Positions 9,735 through 19,144 of a DNA stretch of 64,000 nt are shown piece after piece. Position 1 is the stretch's first letter, and the number at the start of each line of letters is the position of its first letter. The notes below the pieces were generated by a model. It was not told where the DNA came from and searched no databases. It saw nothing but the letters and a program-made list of their open reading frames with translations. The stretch comes from Tissierellia bacterium (GTDB lineage: Bacteria > Bacillota > Clostridia > Tissierellales > Sedimentibacteraceae): the NCBI GenBank assembly GCA_012843025.1, contig DURT01000011.1:40997-104996 (forward strand). The letters are read 5' to 3'. The position numbers and the translations under genes are program-made.

Positions 9735-9790
9735 CAAGGAGTAAATTTTATATTAAATTTATTATTCCTTGTCGTGCAAGGAATTTTTTT
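9735..9790 (+). promoter_or_regulatory. Candidate attenuator leader with mutually exclusive hairpins
   Basis: Terminator-like ttccttg-tcgtg-caaggaa followed by ttttttt. The upstream caaggagtaaattt can instead pair with aaatttattattccttg, overlapping the terminator 5' arm. Confidence 0.5.
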
Positions 9791-9804
9791 GTTAAGGAGT
9801 GTTT

Positions 9805-10077
9805 ATGGATAAAAGAATCGGCGTTATAGGCATCGTAATTGAAGATTTGACCAATATTTCAGAAGTCAACAACCTTCTTCATGAATATTCCGAAATAATT
9901 ATTGGAAGAATGGGTGTTCCTTACAAGGAAAGAGGAGTTAATGTTATTTCCCTCATTGTTGACGGTACCACCGATCAAATAGGAGCTCTTAGCGGAAAAT
10001 TAGGTAAGCTTAAAGGACTTAGCGTTAAAAGCGCTTTGTCAAAAAAATTAATAGGAGGCAAAAATGAAAAAAATTAG
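9805..10077 (+). CDS. TM1266-family putative regulator (iron-only hydrogenase system-associated)
   Basis: MDKRIGVIGIVIEDLTNISEVNNLLHEYSEIIIGRMGVPYKERGVNVISLIVDGTTDQIGALSGKLGKLKGLSVKS; ATG at 9805 after AAGGAG. Confidence 0.8.
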   Translation: MDKRIGVIGIVIEDLTNISEVNNLLHEYSEIIIGRMGVPYKERGVNVISLIVDGTTDQIGALSGKLGKLKGLSVKSALSKKLIGGKNEKN

Positions 10078-11101
10078 TTTATTATTAGTAATTGTCTTGG
10101 TATTAAGCTTATTTGCAGGCTGCAGCAATGAAACTCCGGATAATGGCTCTGAACCTGAAAACATCCCGGAAGAAGTGGTTGAACCTGAAGCTTCAGAATC
10201 CGAAGATAACGAGCCTGTTAATGTAACTATAGCAGGATTAAAAGGCCCTACTTCTATAGGTATGATTAAAATGATTGATGAAGTAGCTCTCAACAGCGAT
10301 AAGTACAAGGTGGAATATATTGCAGAAAGTGCACCAGATTCACTTACGGGCAAAATTATAAACGGTCAAATCCAAATATCTTCAGTACCAATAAATTTAG
10401 CATCTGTCTTATACAATAAAACAGAAGGTGCAGTACAAATAATGGCGGTTAATACCATAGGTAATTTATACATAGTAGGTAGCGAAGACATTAGTTCAGT
10501 AGATGAATTAGAAGGTAAAACCTTGGCCATAAGTGCGAAAGGTTCCACCCCTGATTATGCCATGAACTATATTTTAAAACAAAAGGGTCTCGATGATAAA
10601 ACAGAGCTAAATTATGTTTTAGACCATCCTACTTTAGCCCAATCGGTAATAGCAGAAGATACTAAGGTAGCATTGTTACCCCAGCCTTTCGTGACACAGG
10701 TTATGATGAAAAACGAAAATGTTAAAATGTTAATAGATTTAAACGAATCCTGGAAAGGTGTAACAGCCGGAGAAAGCGAGTTAATTACAGGATGTATAAT
10801 CGTAAATAAAGAGTTTGCTATGAACAACAAGGAGTTCGTTAGTAAATTTCTAAAAGAATACGAAGAGTCTGTAAACTGGGTTTTAGAAAATCCAAAGGAT
10901 GCATCCTTGTTAGTTGAAAAACATGAAATTATGCCCAGTGCACCCTTAGTTGAAAGAGCAATACCCTACTGCGGCATAACATTTAAAAAAGCTTCGGATA
11001 TAAAAGAAAGTTTAAACAGCTTTTATAAAATCTTATTCGATTCTAACCCAGCCTCAATAGGAGGAAGTATGCCGGATGAAGAATTCTATTATACGGAATA
11101 A
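10064..11101 (+). CDS. ABC transporter substrate-binding lipoprotein (NMT1/SsuA-like)
   Basis: Lipobox LSLFAGCSN; periplasmic-binding-protein features including SVDELEGKTLAISAKGSTPDYAMNYIL. Confidence 0.85.
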   Translation: MKKISLLLVIVLVLSLFAGCSNETPDNGSEPENIPEEVVEPEASESEDNEPVNVTIAGLKGPTSIGMIKMIDEVALNSDKYKVEYIAESAPDSLTGKIINGQIQISSVPINLASVLYNKTEGAVQIMAVNTIGNLYIVGSEDISSVDELEGKTLAISAKGSTPDYAMNYILKQKGLDDKTELNYVLDHPTLAQSVIAEDTKVALLPQPFVTQVMMKNENVKMLIDLNESWKGVTAGESELITGCIIVNKEFAMNNKEFVSKFLKEYEESVNWVLENPKDASLLVEKHEIMPSAPLVERAIPYCGITFKKASDIKESLNSFYKILFDSNPASIGGSMPDEEFYYTE

Positions 11102-11819
11102 AAACAAACTATTAATTATATTATTTTGGATATTAATATGGGAGGTACTATCTCTGATAGTTAATCAGGAGATTTATCTCCCATCTCCTACTAGTACCTT
11201 TTCTGCTCTTTTAAATCTTCTATGCGAAAAGGAAACGTATATTACTATTTTTTACAGCACCTACAGAACTTTGACAGGATTTTTCATTTCTTGCGCTACA
11301 GGAATTATACTAGGATATATTTGCGGCATAAATAAGTTTTTTTACAATCTGTTAAATCCCTTGGTAGTAATTATTCGCACAATTCCGGTAATGTCTATAA
11401 TAATAATTGCAATTATGTGGTTCAGAGACACTAATGTTCCAATTTTTGTAGCTTTCCTTATGTGTTTCCCCATAATCTGGACTAATACGGTGACAGGAAT
11501 AATTTCTACGGATATTAAAATTTTGCAAATGTGCCGTGTATATAAAATAAGGAAGATAAGAATTATTAAATCTGTATACTTTTACTCTGCTCTTCCCTAT
11601 ATAAAATCCGCCATGATTTCAGCCTTAGGAATAGGATGGAAAGTAACTTCTGCTGCTGAAGTACTAAGTCTTCCCAAATACTCCATAGGCCGTTTTTTGT
11701 ATGATTCAAAAGTATACCTTGAAATTCCAAGCTTATTCGCCTGGACAATAATTATAATATTTTTGAGTTTTATTTTCGAAAACCTATTAAAAGTATTATT
11801 TAAGGGGAGAGTAGTATGA
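11076..11819 (+). CDS. ABC transporter permease (SsuC/TauC-like)
   Basis: Multiple hydrophobic segments; context between SBP and ATPase; ALGIGWKVTSAAEVLSLP resembles the EAA-loop region. Confidence 0.85.
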   Translation: MKNSIIRNKNKLLIILFWILIWEVLSLIVNQEIYLPSPTSTFSALLNLLCEKETYITIFYSTYRTLTGFFISCATGIILGYICGINKFFYNLLNPLVVIIRTIPVMSIIIIAIMWFRDTNVPIFVAFLMCFPIIWTNTVTGIISTDIKILQMCRVYKIRKIRIIKSVYFYSALPYIKSAMISALGIGWKVTSAAEVLSLPKYSIGRFLYDSKVYLEIPSLFAWTIIIIFLSFIFENLLKVLFKGRVV

Positions 11820-12481
11820 TTAAACTTATAAACATTTCAAAGAAATATAATGATTTAGAATTGTTAAGAGATTTCAACATTTCTTTTGAAAGGAACAAAA
11901 TAACGTGTTTATTCGGTCCTTCCGGAGTGGGAAAGACAACAATAGCCAACATTGTAGCAGGAATAGTACCCATAGATAAGGGGCGGATAGAAGGGATTGA
12001 GAATTCATTATTATCCTATGTATTTCAGGAACCACGTCTTCTCAATTGGTACAGTGTATACGATAACTTAGATTTCGTACTAAAAGATGTTTACCCTTCC
12101 GATAAAAGGGTAAGTATAATAAACAACTACCTAAGTATGGTTGAATTATTAGAATATAAAAATTTTAAGATCGATGCCCTTAGCGGTGGCATGGAACAAA
12201 GAGTATCATTGGCAAGAGCCTTTGCCTATCCTTCCGACATACTTATAATGGATGAACCTTTTAAGGGACTCGATTATAAACTTAAACAGGAAATGATTTC
12301 TCTTTTCAAATCCATGTGGCAAAAAAGCAAGAGAACTGTAATATTTATAACTCACCAGGTAGATGAAGCTATAATTCTATCCCATACAATTTACAAGCTG
12401 AAAAACAGACCCATTGATATAGTAAACAAAATAAATGTAAATAATAATATAGAAGAAATAAAAAATTTACTTTTAACTTAA
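11816..12481 (+). CDS. ABC transporter ATP-binding protein
   Basis: Walker A FGPSGVGKTTIAN, signature ALSGGMEQRVSLARAF, Walker B ILIMDEPF. Confidence 0.95.
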   Translation: MIKLINISKKYNDLELLRDFNISFERNKITCLFGPSGVGKTTIANIVAGIVPIDKGRIEGIENSLLSYVFQEPRLLNWYSVYDNLDFVLKDVYPSDKRVSIINNYLSMVELLEYKNFKIDALSGGMEQRVSLARAFAYPSDILIMDEPFKGLDYKLKQEMISLFKSMWQKSKRTVIFITHQVDEAIILSHTIYKLKNRPIDIVNKINVNNNIEEIKNLLLT

Positions 12482-12509
12482 GCAATATTGTGAAATAAGG
12501 GGGTGCACC

Positions 12510-12776
12510 ATGAATATTGAAATTACAGACAGAGCTAAGGAAAAGCTTCAATTGATGAAGGACAATAATGTACCCATAGCCTTGACCAGGTATCCAGTAG
12601 GGTGCTCTAGTTTCAAATATAAAATCGTTTCCATAAAACCATCTAACAGGGATAAGGTATACAATGTTGACGGATTCGATATAACTGTAACTGATGACAG
12701 CGAATTTAAATTAAAGGGCGCCAAAATTGATTATGGTGGTTTGATTAAAGATTTTATTGTAACTCCTAAATTTTAA
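12510..12776 (+). CDS. HesB/IscA-like small protein
   Basis: MNIEITDRAKEKLQLMKDNNVPIALTRYPVGCSSFKYKIV...VYNVDGFDITVTDDSEFKLKGAKIDYGG is IscA-like; only one Cys is present. Confidence 0.6.
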   Translation: MNIEITDRAKEKLQLMKDNNVPIALTRYPVGCSSFKYKIVSIKPSNRDKVYNVDGFDITVTDDSEFKLKGAKIDYGGLIKDFIVTPKF

Positions 12777-12786
12777 TATTAACAAA

Positions 12787-12817
12787 ATTAACCTGCCAAG
12801 AGGCAGGTTAATTTTAA
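12787..12817 (+). terminator. Intrinsic terminator
   Basis: taacctgcc-aagag-ggcaggtta hairpin followed by a T-rich tract. Confidence 0.7.
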
Positions 12818-13074
12818 TCGTACAAAATAACTAACAACAAGAAGAAAAACAGCAGTGTATCTAATTCAATATCACAATCACCATTACATACAATTGCAAC
12901 TAGTAGCAAAAAGAAAAACAATAATGAAGAATCAATTCCTCTATCCCCTAAAATGCCATCTCGTTTACAGTCTCGATCTCTTCTTCCTGTATCACCGCGT
13001 ACCCTTCCGCAATCACTTTGAGTATTTACAGTATCACTAACCTCTACAATATCTTTAGGTTTATTGCACTCCAT
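12814..13074 (-). CDS. Small protein with two LLFFFLLLV hydrophobic segments
   Basis: 86-aa ORF with ATG and a ribosome site (AGGAGGTAAT); charged N-terminus followed by SSLLFFFLLLVAIVCNGDCDIELDTLLFFFLLLVILYD. Confidence 0.6.
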   Translation of the reverse strand: MECNKPKDIVEVSDTVNTQSDCGRVRGDTGRRDRDCKRDGILGDRGIDSSLLFFFLLLVAIVCNGDCDIELDTLLFFFLLLVILYD

Positions 13075-13232
13075 AATTACCTCCTATATAGAAATATGCA
13101 TTTTTTTATTTATTATATTCACCTAGAAAATTTATGTTAATGAATGTATTTTCAACTATTTTTGAATTTGTGCATAATTTAGAATTTTTTTGAAATAATA
13201 TCTTATATATTAAATTTAAGGAGGATAATTAA

Positions 13233-13430
13233 TTGGATAAATTTGCATTAGTATTAGTTATAATCGGAGCTATTAATTGGGGGCTAATTGCATTATTTCA
13301 GTTTGACTTAGTTGCAGCTATATTCGGTGGCCAAATGGCAATGTTTAGCCGCTTAGTTTATGGTTTAGTAGGATTAGCTGGTCTGTATTGCATAACATTA
13401 TTATTTAATGAAAGAGAAAGAGTGGATTAA
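13233..13430 (+). CDS. DUF378 family small membrane protein
   Basis: MDKFALVLVIIGAINWGLIALFQFDLVAAIFGG...RLVYGLVGLAGLYCI is characteristic; TTG start with AAGGAGG upstream. Confidence 0.85.
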   Translation: MDKFALVLVIIGAINWGLIALFQFDLVAAIFGGQMAMFSRLVYGLVGLAGLYCITLLFNERERVD

Positions 13431-13435
13431 TTATT

Positions 13436-13456
13436 CCTAACCCAAGACTTCGACCG
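13436..13456 (-). repeat. 21-bp fragment of a dispersed palindromic repeat
   Basis: cctaacccaagacttcgaccg is the exact reverse complement of 42075-42095. Confidence 0.7.
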
Positions 13457-13493
13457 ACAGGTAGGAGGAACCTACGATTGAATAAAAAGAAAT

Positions 13494-13530
13494 CAAAAAG
13501 ACAATCATTTTGATTGTCTTCTTTAGTTTT
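13494..13530. terminator. Intrinsic, possibly bidirectional, terminator
   Basis: aaagacaatc-attt-gattgtctt hairpin between convergent genes. Confidence 0.7.
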
Positions 13531-13531
13531 A

Positions 13532-14884
13532 TTATTCTCCTGCTATTGCCAAGCTTTTGACCTTTAAGGAAGGGGAACCTATATATGCTTCTCCAGGCAA
13601 ACCGAATTTTAAATCGCTGCCTACTTCTTCTATATTTTTAATCATTTCAAAATAATTTCCTGAAACTATTATTTGTTCAACAGGTCTTACAATTTTACCT
13701 TCTTCTATTAAGTATCCCAAAGCCGCCAAGGAAAAGTCCCCCGATACGGAATTTAGCCCCGAATGAAGTCCCTGTAATTCAGTTATCATAATAGCTTTAT
13801 CGCTACTCTTTATTATCTCTTCCAAGGTTTTTTCGCCTTTTTCCACATAGAAATTGGAAGGGGCAATACTAATTGATGATTTATAGGAGCCCTTGCTGGC
13901 ATTTCCCGTTGTTTCAACTCCATCTTTCCTTGCTGTTTTTAGATTATGCAAGTATGTTTTTAGAACACCTTTGTCAATAACTTTCTTATACTTACAGGCA
14001 ACTCCTTCCCCATCAAAGGACCTGCTTGCCAAGCCTCCCTCCATGTAGGGATCGTCTATCAAGGTGAATCTTTCACTTGCTATTTTTTCATTTAACTTTC
14101 CTTTTAACAGAGAAAGATTTTTTTGTACTGCTTCAGCAGAAAATATTCCCGTAAATGCCTCCAGCAAGTCCGCTGCTGCAGAATTTCTTAAAATTACAGG
14201 ATAGTTACCAGATTTTACCGACTTGGCTCCTAAGAGGCCTATCGCCTCCTCTACGGCTTCTTTAGCAATTTCTTTTACATTAAATTTATAAAAATCATTG
14301 CCTGTACGATAGGCCATACCCGTCTTAATATCATTCCCTTCCTTGGCATCAACCACAATGTAGGTATAGGCAATGTTGCTTTTATCATGGAGATACAATC
14401 CCTTAGTATTAGACATTATTACTTCTCCATATCCATCGCCATAAACACAAGTTTTTACAGAAGATATTCTTTTATCAATTTTATAGGCTTCTTCTTCAAG
14501 ACTCTTAACAAATTTTATTTTATCTTCTTCTTTTACATTAGACAGCTCTGTGTTAAATGAATCCACTTTCTTGTATTCTTTTGAACCTTCGAAGATAACT
14601 TCCTCGTCATCGGAATCAATTATAGTGGCATTTTCCACAACATTATTAACTAATTGCTCAATAGATGTTTCATCTACTTTCTCCGTATAGGAATATCCCA
14701 TTTTCCCCTTGTATACTCCCCTTAAAGAAAGTCCTTCACTTTCAGAAAGGCTGTAGCCGTCTAATTCTTTTTGAAATACTTTTAGCGAAAGGCTGTTACC
14801 GGCGGAATAATAAACTTCCATATCTGTAAGGCCTTTCTTTTTACCTTCTGAGAATATTTTTTCAATTAATGATTTCATTTCCAT
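13532..14884 (-). CDS. TldD/PmbA family protein (PmbA/TldE-like)
   Basis: SLSLKVFQKELDGYSLSESEGLSLRGVYKGKMGYSYTE, ASRSFDGEGVACKYKKVIDKGVLKTYLHNLKTARK; no HExxxH. Confidence 0.9.
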   Translation of the reverse strand: MEMKSLIEKIFSEGKKKGLTDMEVYYSAGNSLSLKVFQKELDGYSLSESEGLSLRGVYKGKMGYSYTEKVDETSIEQLVNNVVENATIIDSDDEEVIFEGSKEYKKVDSFNTELSNVKEEDKIKFVKSLEEEAYKIDKRISSVKTCVYGDGYGEVIMSNTKGLYLHDKSNIAYTYIVVDAKEGNDIKTGMAYRTGNDFYKFNVKEIAKEAVEEAIGLLGAKSVKSGNYPVILRNSAAADLLEAFTGIFSAEAVQKNLSLLKGKLNEKIASERFTLIDDPYMEGGLASRSFDGEGVACKYKKVIDKGVLKTYLHNLKTARKDGVETTGNASKGSYKSSISIAPSNFYVEKGEKTLEEIIKSSDKAIMITELQGLHSGLNSVSGDFSLAALGYLIEEGKIVRPVEQIIVSGNYFEMIKNIEEVGSDLKFGLPGEAYIGSPSLKVKSLAIAGE

Positions 14885-16275
14885 TAAACTTCACCTTCCC
14901 TTCCCCCAACAGTTATTTCTGAAACCCTTATCATAGGCTGACCTACGTTTGCTGGAATACTTCCACTTACAGAGCCGCACATTCCCTGGCTTAACTGTAA
15001 ATTATTTCCTACCATGTCTATTTTATTAAGTACTTCAGTTCCCTTGCCTATTAAAGTCGCACCTCTTACAGGTTCTTTTATTTTACCATTTTCGACCAAG
15101 TAGCCTTCCATTACAGCAAAGTTGAATTCTCCCGTACTTGGATTCACGGAACCTCCTCCCATGTACTTGGCATAGAGACCTTTTTCCGTATTGGCAATAA
15201 TTTCTTCGGGAGTAGATTCTCCTGCATCTATATATGTATTGGACATACGGGATGTAGGTGCAAATCTGTAGGATTGCCTTCTGGATGAACCAGTTACATC
15301 CATATTCATTCTTCTTCCATTTAACTTATCTACCATGTATCCCTTGAGTATACCCTTTTCAATAAGTACATTTTTCCTTGAAGGAGTTCCTTCATCGTCT
15401 ATAGAATAAGAACCCCACTCACCTGGTATTGAACCATCATCAATGGCAGTTACTAAAGGAGATGCTATTTGTTCCCCTATTTTTCCTGCAAATACAGACA
15501 GACCCTTTGCAACAGATGTAGCTTCCAATCCGTGGCCACAGGCTTCATGAAAAATTACACCACCAAATCCGTTATCAATAATTACAGGCATTTTTCCGCT
15601 GGGGCTGTACTTTGCATTTATCATAGTTACCGCAATTCTTGATGCTTCCTTTGCATAATGGTCAATATCCAAATTTTCAAAAAACTCATAACCCTTACTT
15701 GCCCCCGGTCCGAAATATCCAGACTGCATCTCTCCATTTTTGCTGGCTACTGACGAAATACCAAGTCTGGAACGGACACGGGTATCTTCTTTCCATAACC
15801 CTTCAGAATTTGCAACCATTATATTTTGTATGTAATCTGTATAATTAACTGTAACCTGAGTTATTAACTCATCATAGTTAAAAGCAATATCATATACCTT
15901 CCGCATAAGTTGAACTTTTTTTGTTTTTTCTACTGTGGATGGGTCTATTTGAATAGTATTAATTTTTTTTACATCCGACTTAATAAGATTTATTGTAATA
16001 TCGCCAGAAATTCCTTCTATTGCTGCAGCAGCTTTTTTCGCTGTCTCTATAAGGGTTTCTCTGTCTGATTTATTGGTATAGGCATAAACACTGTTAAATC
16101 CTTTGAAGATGCGTATCCCAACACCATAATCCCTTCCGGATACAGTACTTTCTACTTTACCTCCAATCATAACAATTCCGTTATTAGTTCTGTCTTCTAC
16201 AAATATTTCAGCAAAATCACCACCTGTAGATAAGGCAGCTGTTAATATATCTTCAATTAATTGCTTATTTAACAC
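14884..16275 (-). CDS. tldD: TldD metalloprotease family protein
   Basis: HEACGHGLEATSVAKGLSVFAGKIGEQIASPLVTAIDDG contains the TldD HExxxH site. Likely GTG start (VLNKQLIEDIL). Confidence 0.92.
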   Translation of the reverse strand: MLNKQLIEDILTAALSTGGDFAEIFVEDRTNNGIVMIGGKVESTVSGRDYGVGIRIFKGFNSVYAYTNKSDRETLIETAKKAAAAIEGISGDITINLIKSDVKKINTIQIDPSTVEKTKKVQLMRKVYDIAFNYDELITQVTVNYTDYIQNIMVANSEGLWKEDTRVRSRLGISSVASKNGEMQSGYFGPGASKGYEFFENLDIDHYAKEASRIAVTMINAKYSPSGKMPVIIDNGFGGVIFHEACGHGLEATSVAKGLSVFAGKIGEQIASPLVTAIDDGSIPGEWGSYSIDDEGTPSRKNVLIEKGILKGYMVDKLNGRRMNMDVTGSSRRQSYRFAPTSRMSNTYIDAGESTPEEIIANTEKGLYAKYMGGGSVNPSTGEFNFAVMEGYLVENGKIKEPVRGATLIGKGTEVLNKIDMVGNNLQLSQGMCGSVSGSIPANVGQPMIRVSEITVGGREGEV

Positions 16276-16350
16276 ATTCTCACTCCTTTTATCGTAATAT
16301 AAATATTTTACCATAATTTCCTTAAAGTATTAATAAATTTTTAAATAAAA

Positions 16351-16376
16351 GAGGAGACCTTCGTCTCCCCTAGGCT
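16351..16376 (-). terminator. Intrinsic terminator after tyrS
   Basis: gaggagacc-ttc-gtctcccct hairpin with AT-rich flanks. Confidence 0.5.
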
Positions 16377-16406
16377 GCTAAATCCCTTTTTATTTTCCTT
16401 TAGGGA

Positions 16407-17639
16407 TTATATTAATTTAATTCTATGATATACTTTCTTTCCTTTTCTAATCATAAGTTTTCCTTCTTCAAAATCAGTTTCCGTAACGGTGGCTCCTATA
16501 TCCTCCACTATTTCATCATTTACTGAAACCCCTGACTGTTCTATCAATCTTCTTCCTTCACTCTTTGACTTGATTAAACCAGCCTTAACCATGAGATCAA
16601 TTACAGTCATACCTTCCCCTAGTTCAGCCTTGCTTATTTCTGTAGTAGGAACATTTTCTGAATCGGCTCCTCCTCCGAACAAGGCCTTAGCAGCTTCTTG
16701 AGCTTTTCTTGCATCTTCTTCCGAATGAATAAGTTTAGTTACTTCAAATGCTAAAACTTCCTTTGCCTTATTTATTTCAGCACCTTCTAATGCTCCCAAT
16801 CTCCTTACTTCATCCATGGGCAGGTATGTAAGAAGAGCCAAACATTTTTCCACATCCTCATCATCAATATTTCTCCAGTACTGATAGAATTCATATGGAC
16901 TGGTTTTATTTCTGTCCAGCCATAGGGCTCCTTTTTCCGTCTTGCCCATTTTCTTGCCTTCTTTGTTTGTTAGAAGAGAGAAGGTCATTCCATATGCTTG
17001 TTTTCCAGCTTTTTTCCTAATTAGTTCAACTCCAGCAATAATATTTGACCACTGGTCGTTTCCTCCAAACTGCATCTTACAATCGTATTTTTGATTCAAT
17101 ACATAGAAGTCATAAGCCTGCATGAGCATGTATCCAAATTCAAAAAATGTTAGTCCCTGTTCCATTCTATTTTTATAGCACTCAGCTGCAATCATTCTGT
17201 TTACAGAAAAATGGACCCCCACTTCCCTCATGAATTCAAGATAATTTAAAGGTAAAAGCCACTCTGAATTCCTGGGCATAATGGCCTTTCCTTCTGAAAA
17301 ATCCAAAAATTTCTCAAATACCTTCTTAAAGTTTTCTGCATTTTTAGTTATAGTATCAAAGGACATAATGGAACGCATACCCGTTCTGTCGCTGGGGTCA
17401 CCTATCATTGTAGTCCCATCTCCTAAGAGGGCTATAGGCTTGTGACCATATTGCTGCATAATGGACATAACCATTATTTGAATATAGTGACCAATGTGGA
17501 GACTGTCTGCAGTAGGGTCAAAACCTATATAAAATGTTACAGACTCCTTTCCTAATAACTCCCTTATTTCTTCTTCATGAGTACATTGTTCTATATAACC
17601 TCTTTCTTTTAGTACATCAAAAACATTTCTTTTTTCCAT
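16407..17639 (-). CDS. tyrS: Tyrosine--tRNA ligase
   Basis: [16 protein letters not shown] (HIGH region), [24 protein letters not shown] (KMSKS-type), S4 domain at the C-terminus. Confidence 0.97.
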   Translation of the reverse strand: MEKRNVFDVLKERGYIEQCTHEEEIRELLGKESVTFYIGFDPTADSLHIGHYIQIMVMSIMQQYGHKPIALLGDGTTMIGDPSDRTGMRSIMSFDTITKNAENFKKVFEKFLDFSEGKAIMPRNSEWLLPLNYLEFMREVGVHFSVNRMIAAECYKNRMEQGLTFFEFGYMLMQAYDFYVLNQKYDCKMQFGGNDQWSNIIAGVELIRKKAGKQAYGMTFSLLTNKEGKKMGKTEKGALWLDRNKTSPYEFYQYWRNIDDEDVEKCLALLTYLPMDEVRRLGALEGAEINKAKEVLAFEVTKLIHSEEDARKAQEAAKALFGGGADSENVPTTEISKAELGEGMTVIDLMVKAGLIKSKSEGRRLIEQSGVSVNDEIVEDIGATVTETDFEEGKLMIRKGKKVYHRIKLI

Positions 17640-17694
17640 TGTACCTCCTCCAAAATATTATTCCTTATGTATTATAGATTAGAATAGGGGTAAT

Positions 17695-17925
17695 GTTATA
17701 GAAAAGGGCTATCCCATCCAAAGGACGAGATAACCCGTGGTACCACCTTAATTCGCTACTGCCTCTTCCTGATATAACGGTCAGATAAGCCGCCGTACTT
17801 TTCATACAGAACTCCGGAATCGTATTTCACATTTTGTACTGCTAACCTCTCACCAACCGGTCAGCTCTCTGAATTGTAACCAAAATGTTACTTAAGTTCC
17901 TTCATAGTTATAGTAGTATTATAGT
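17695..17925 (-). promoter_or_regulatory. T-box leader for tyrS, specifier UAC (Tyr)
   Basis: Minus strand has AATTAAGGTGGTACCACGGGTTATCTCGTCC; terminator GGGTTATCTCGTCC...GGATGGGATAGCCC then TTTT; specifier region GTGAAA-TAC-GATTCCGGAG. Confidence 0.92.
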
Positions 17926-18265
17926 TCGAATAATAATATAATTTTGTAATGTTGTCAAGATATTAATAATTCTGTGTTAAAATCATCCGCTCCATACAAA
18001 TAAATCCTAATTCCTTAAAGCTTTATTAAGTATTATTGAAAAAGGGCTTTAATTCCTTAATAAAGATGTATTAATTTCTATTTATTGCAAAATAGTGTAA
18101 TATAATTGTGAGATCTGGAAGCTTAAGAAGTTATTGTGTGTTTTTTTCCCCATATTCTGATGCTATAATTTCCATATTGAAAAACTCATTAACATGTTCT
18201 AAGAGTTTCAAAGAGGCAGGGCCTACCTGCTTCCCAAAAAATCTAAAGACTAAGAGGAGTGTATT

Positions 18266-19072
18266 ATGAAAAAAAGAATTATAGCATTAACATTAACAGC
18301 AGCATTAGCCTTATCATCCACATCTGCTTTTGCGGCAACTACAAATTGTACAAGGGTAAATAATAAATATTACAATAGCTTTTTTGGAAACAGCATAAAT
18401 AAGAATGCAAAAACAGATCAGTACAAAATAGTTATAAATGGAAAAGAAACTAATTTAAAAGATATTGATTGGAAATCTATATTAAAGAAGGCAGCACCTG
18501 CTTATAAAGCAGAAAAACCTGTTGAAGTAGCTGAAGAACCTACTACACCTATTGAAGTTAAAGAACCAGCTGCACCTGTTGAAAAACCAACTACTCCAGT
18601 CGAAGAATCAACTCCAGTTGAAAAGCCAGTAGCTCCTGCTGAGAAAGTAGAAGTACCTGTTGAAAATAATACAACAGTTTCTTCATCAGATTTAACCTAT
18701 GAACAAAAAGTTGTAGAACTTGTAAATATAGAAAGACAAAAAGCCGGCTTACCAACGCTGACTATGGACGATGCAATTTCCAACGTGGCAAGAGCCAAGT
18801 CAAAAGACATGGCAGTTAACAACTATTTTGCCCACCAGTCACCTACTTATGGAAGTGCTGGAGACATGTTAAGACAATTTGGAATTAGATGGTCAGCATG
18901 GGGAGAAAACATTGCATACGGTCAAAGAACACCAGAAATTGTAGTAAATGCATGGATGAACTCTCCAGGCCATAGAGCAAATATCCTTTCACCTAATTTC
19001 TCAAAAATTGGAGTTGGATATGTAACAAACTCAAATGGAACACCTTACTGGACACAAATCTTTACGAACTAA
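18266..19072 (+). CDS. Secreted CAP/SCP-domain protein with a Pro/Glu/Val-rich linker
   Basis: Signal peptide MKKRIIALTLTAALALSSTSAFAA; CAP domain VVELVNIERQKAGLPTLTMDDAISNVARAKSKDMAVNNYFAHQSP...WGENIAYGQ...WMNSPGHRANIL; PVEKPT-like linker repeats. Confidence 0.92.
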   Translation: MKKRIIALTLTAALALSSTSAFAATTNCTRVNNKYYNSFFGNSINKNAKTDQYKIVINGKETNLKDIDWKSILKKAAPAYKAEKPVEVAEEPTTPIEVKEPAAPVEKPTTPVEESTPVEKPVAPAEKVEVPVENNTTVSSSDLTYEQKVVELVNIERQKAGLPTLTMDDAISNVARAKSKDMAVNNYFAHQSPTYGSAGDMLRQFGIRWSAWGENIAYGQRTPEIVVNAWMNSPGHRANILSPNFSKIGVGYVTNSNGTPYWTQIFTN

Positions 19073-19086
19073 ATTAAACCCAAATA

Positions 19087-19132
19087 AAACGCTTAGAACC
19101 CACCATTGAGTTTCTAAGCGTTCATTATTTTA
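19087..19132. terminator. Intrinsic terminator between convergent genes
   Basis: aacgcttagaa ... tttctaagcgtt hairpin. Confidence 0.7.
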
Positions 19133-19144
19133 CCTACCTACTGA

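Noticed and set aside
18080-18265. Leader before the CAP-domain gene with aaagaggcagggcctacctgcttccc, considered as a c-di-GMP riboswitch
   Set aside because: Lacks the conserved GEMM core (GGGACGCAAAGCC) and the receptor side; only a simple hairpin can be supported.
18520-18680. Repetitive GAACCTAC/GTTGAAAAACCA units considered as a CRISPR-like or repeat array
   Set aside because: They are in-frame codons of the Pro/Glu/Val-rich linker in the CAP protein, not spaced direct repeats.
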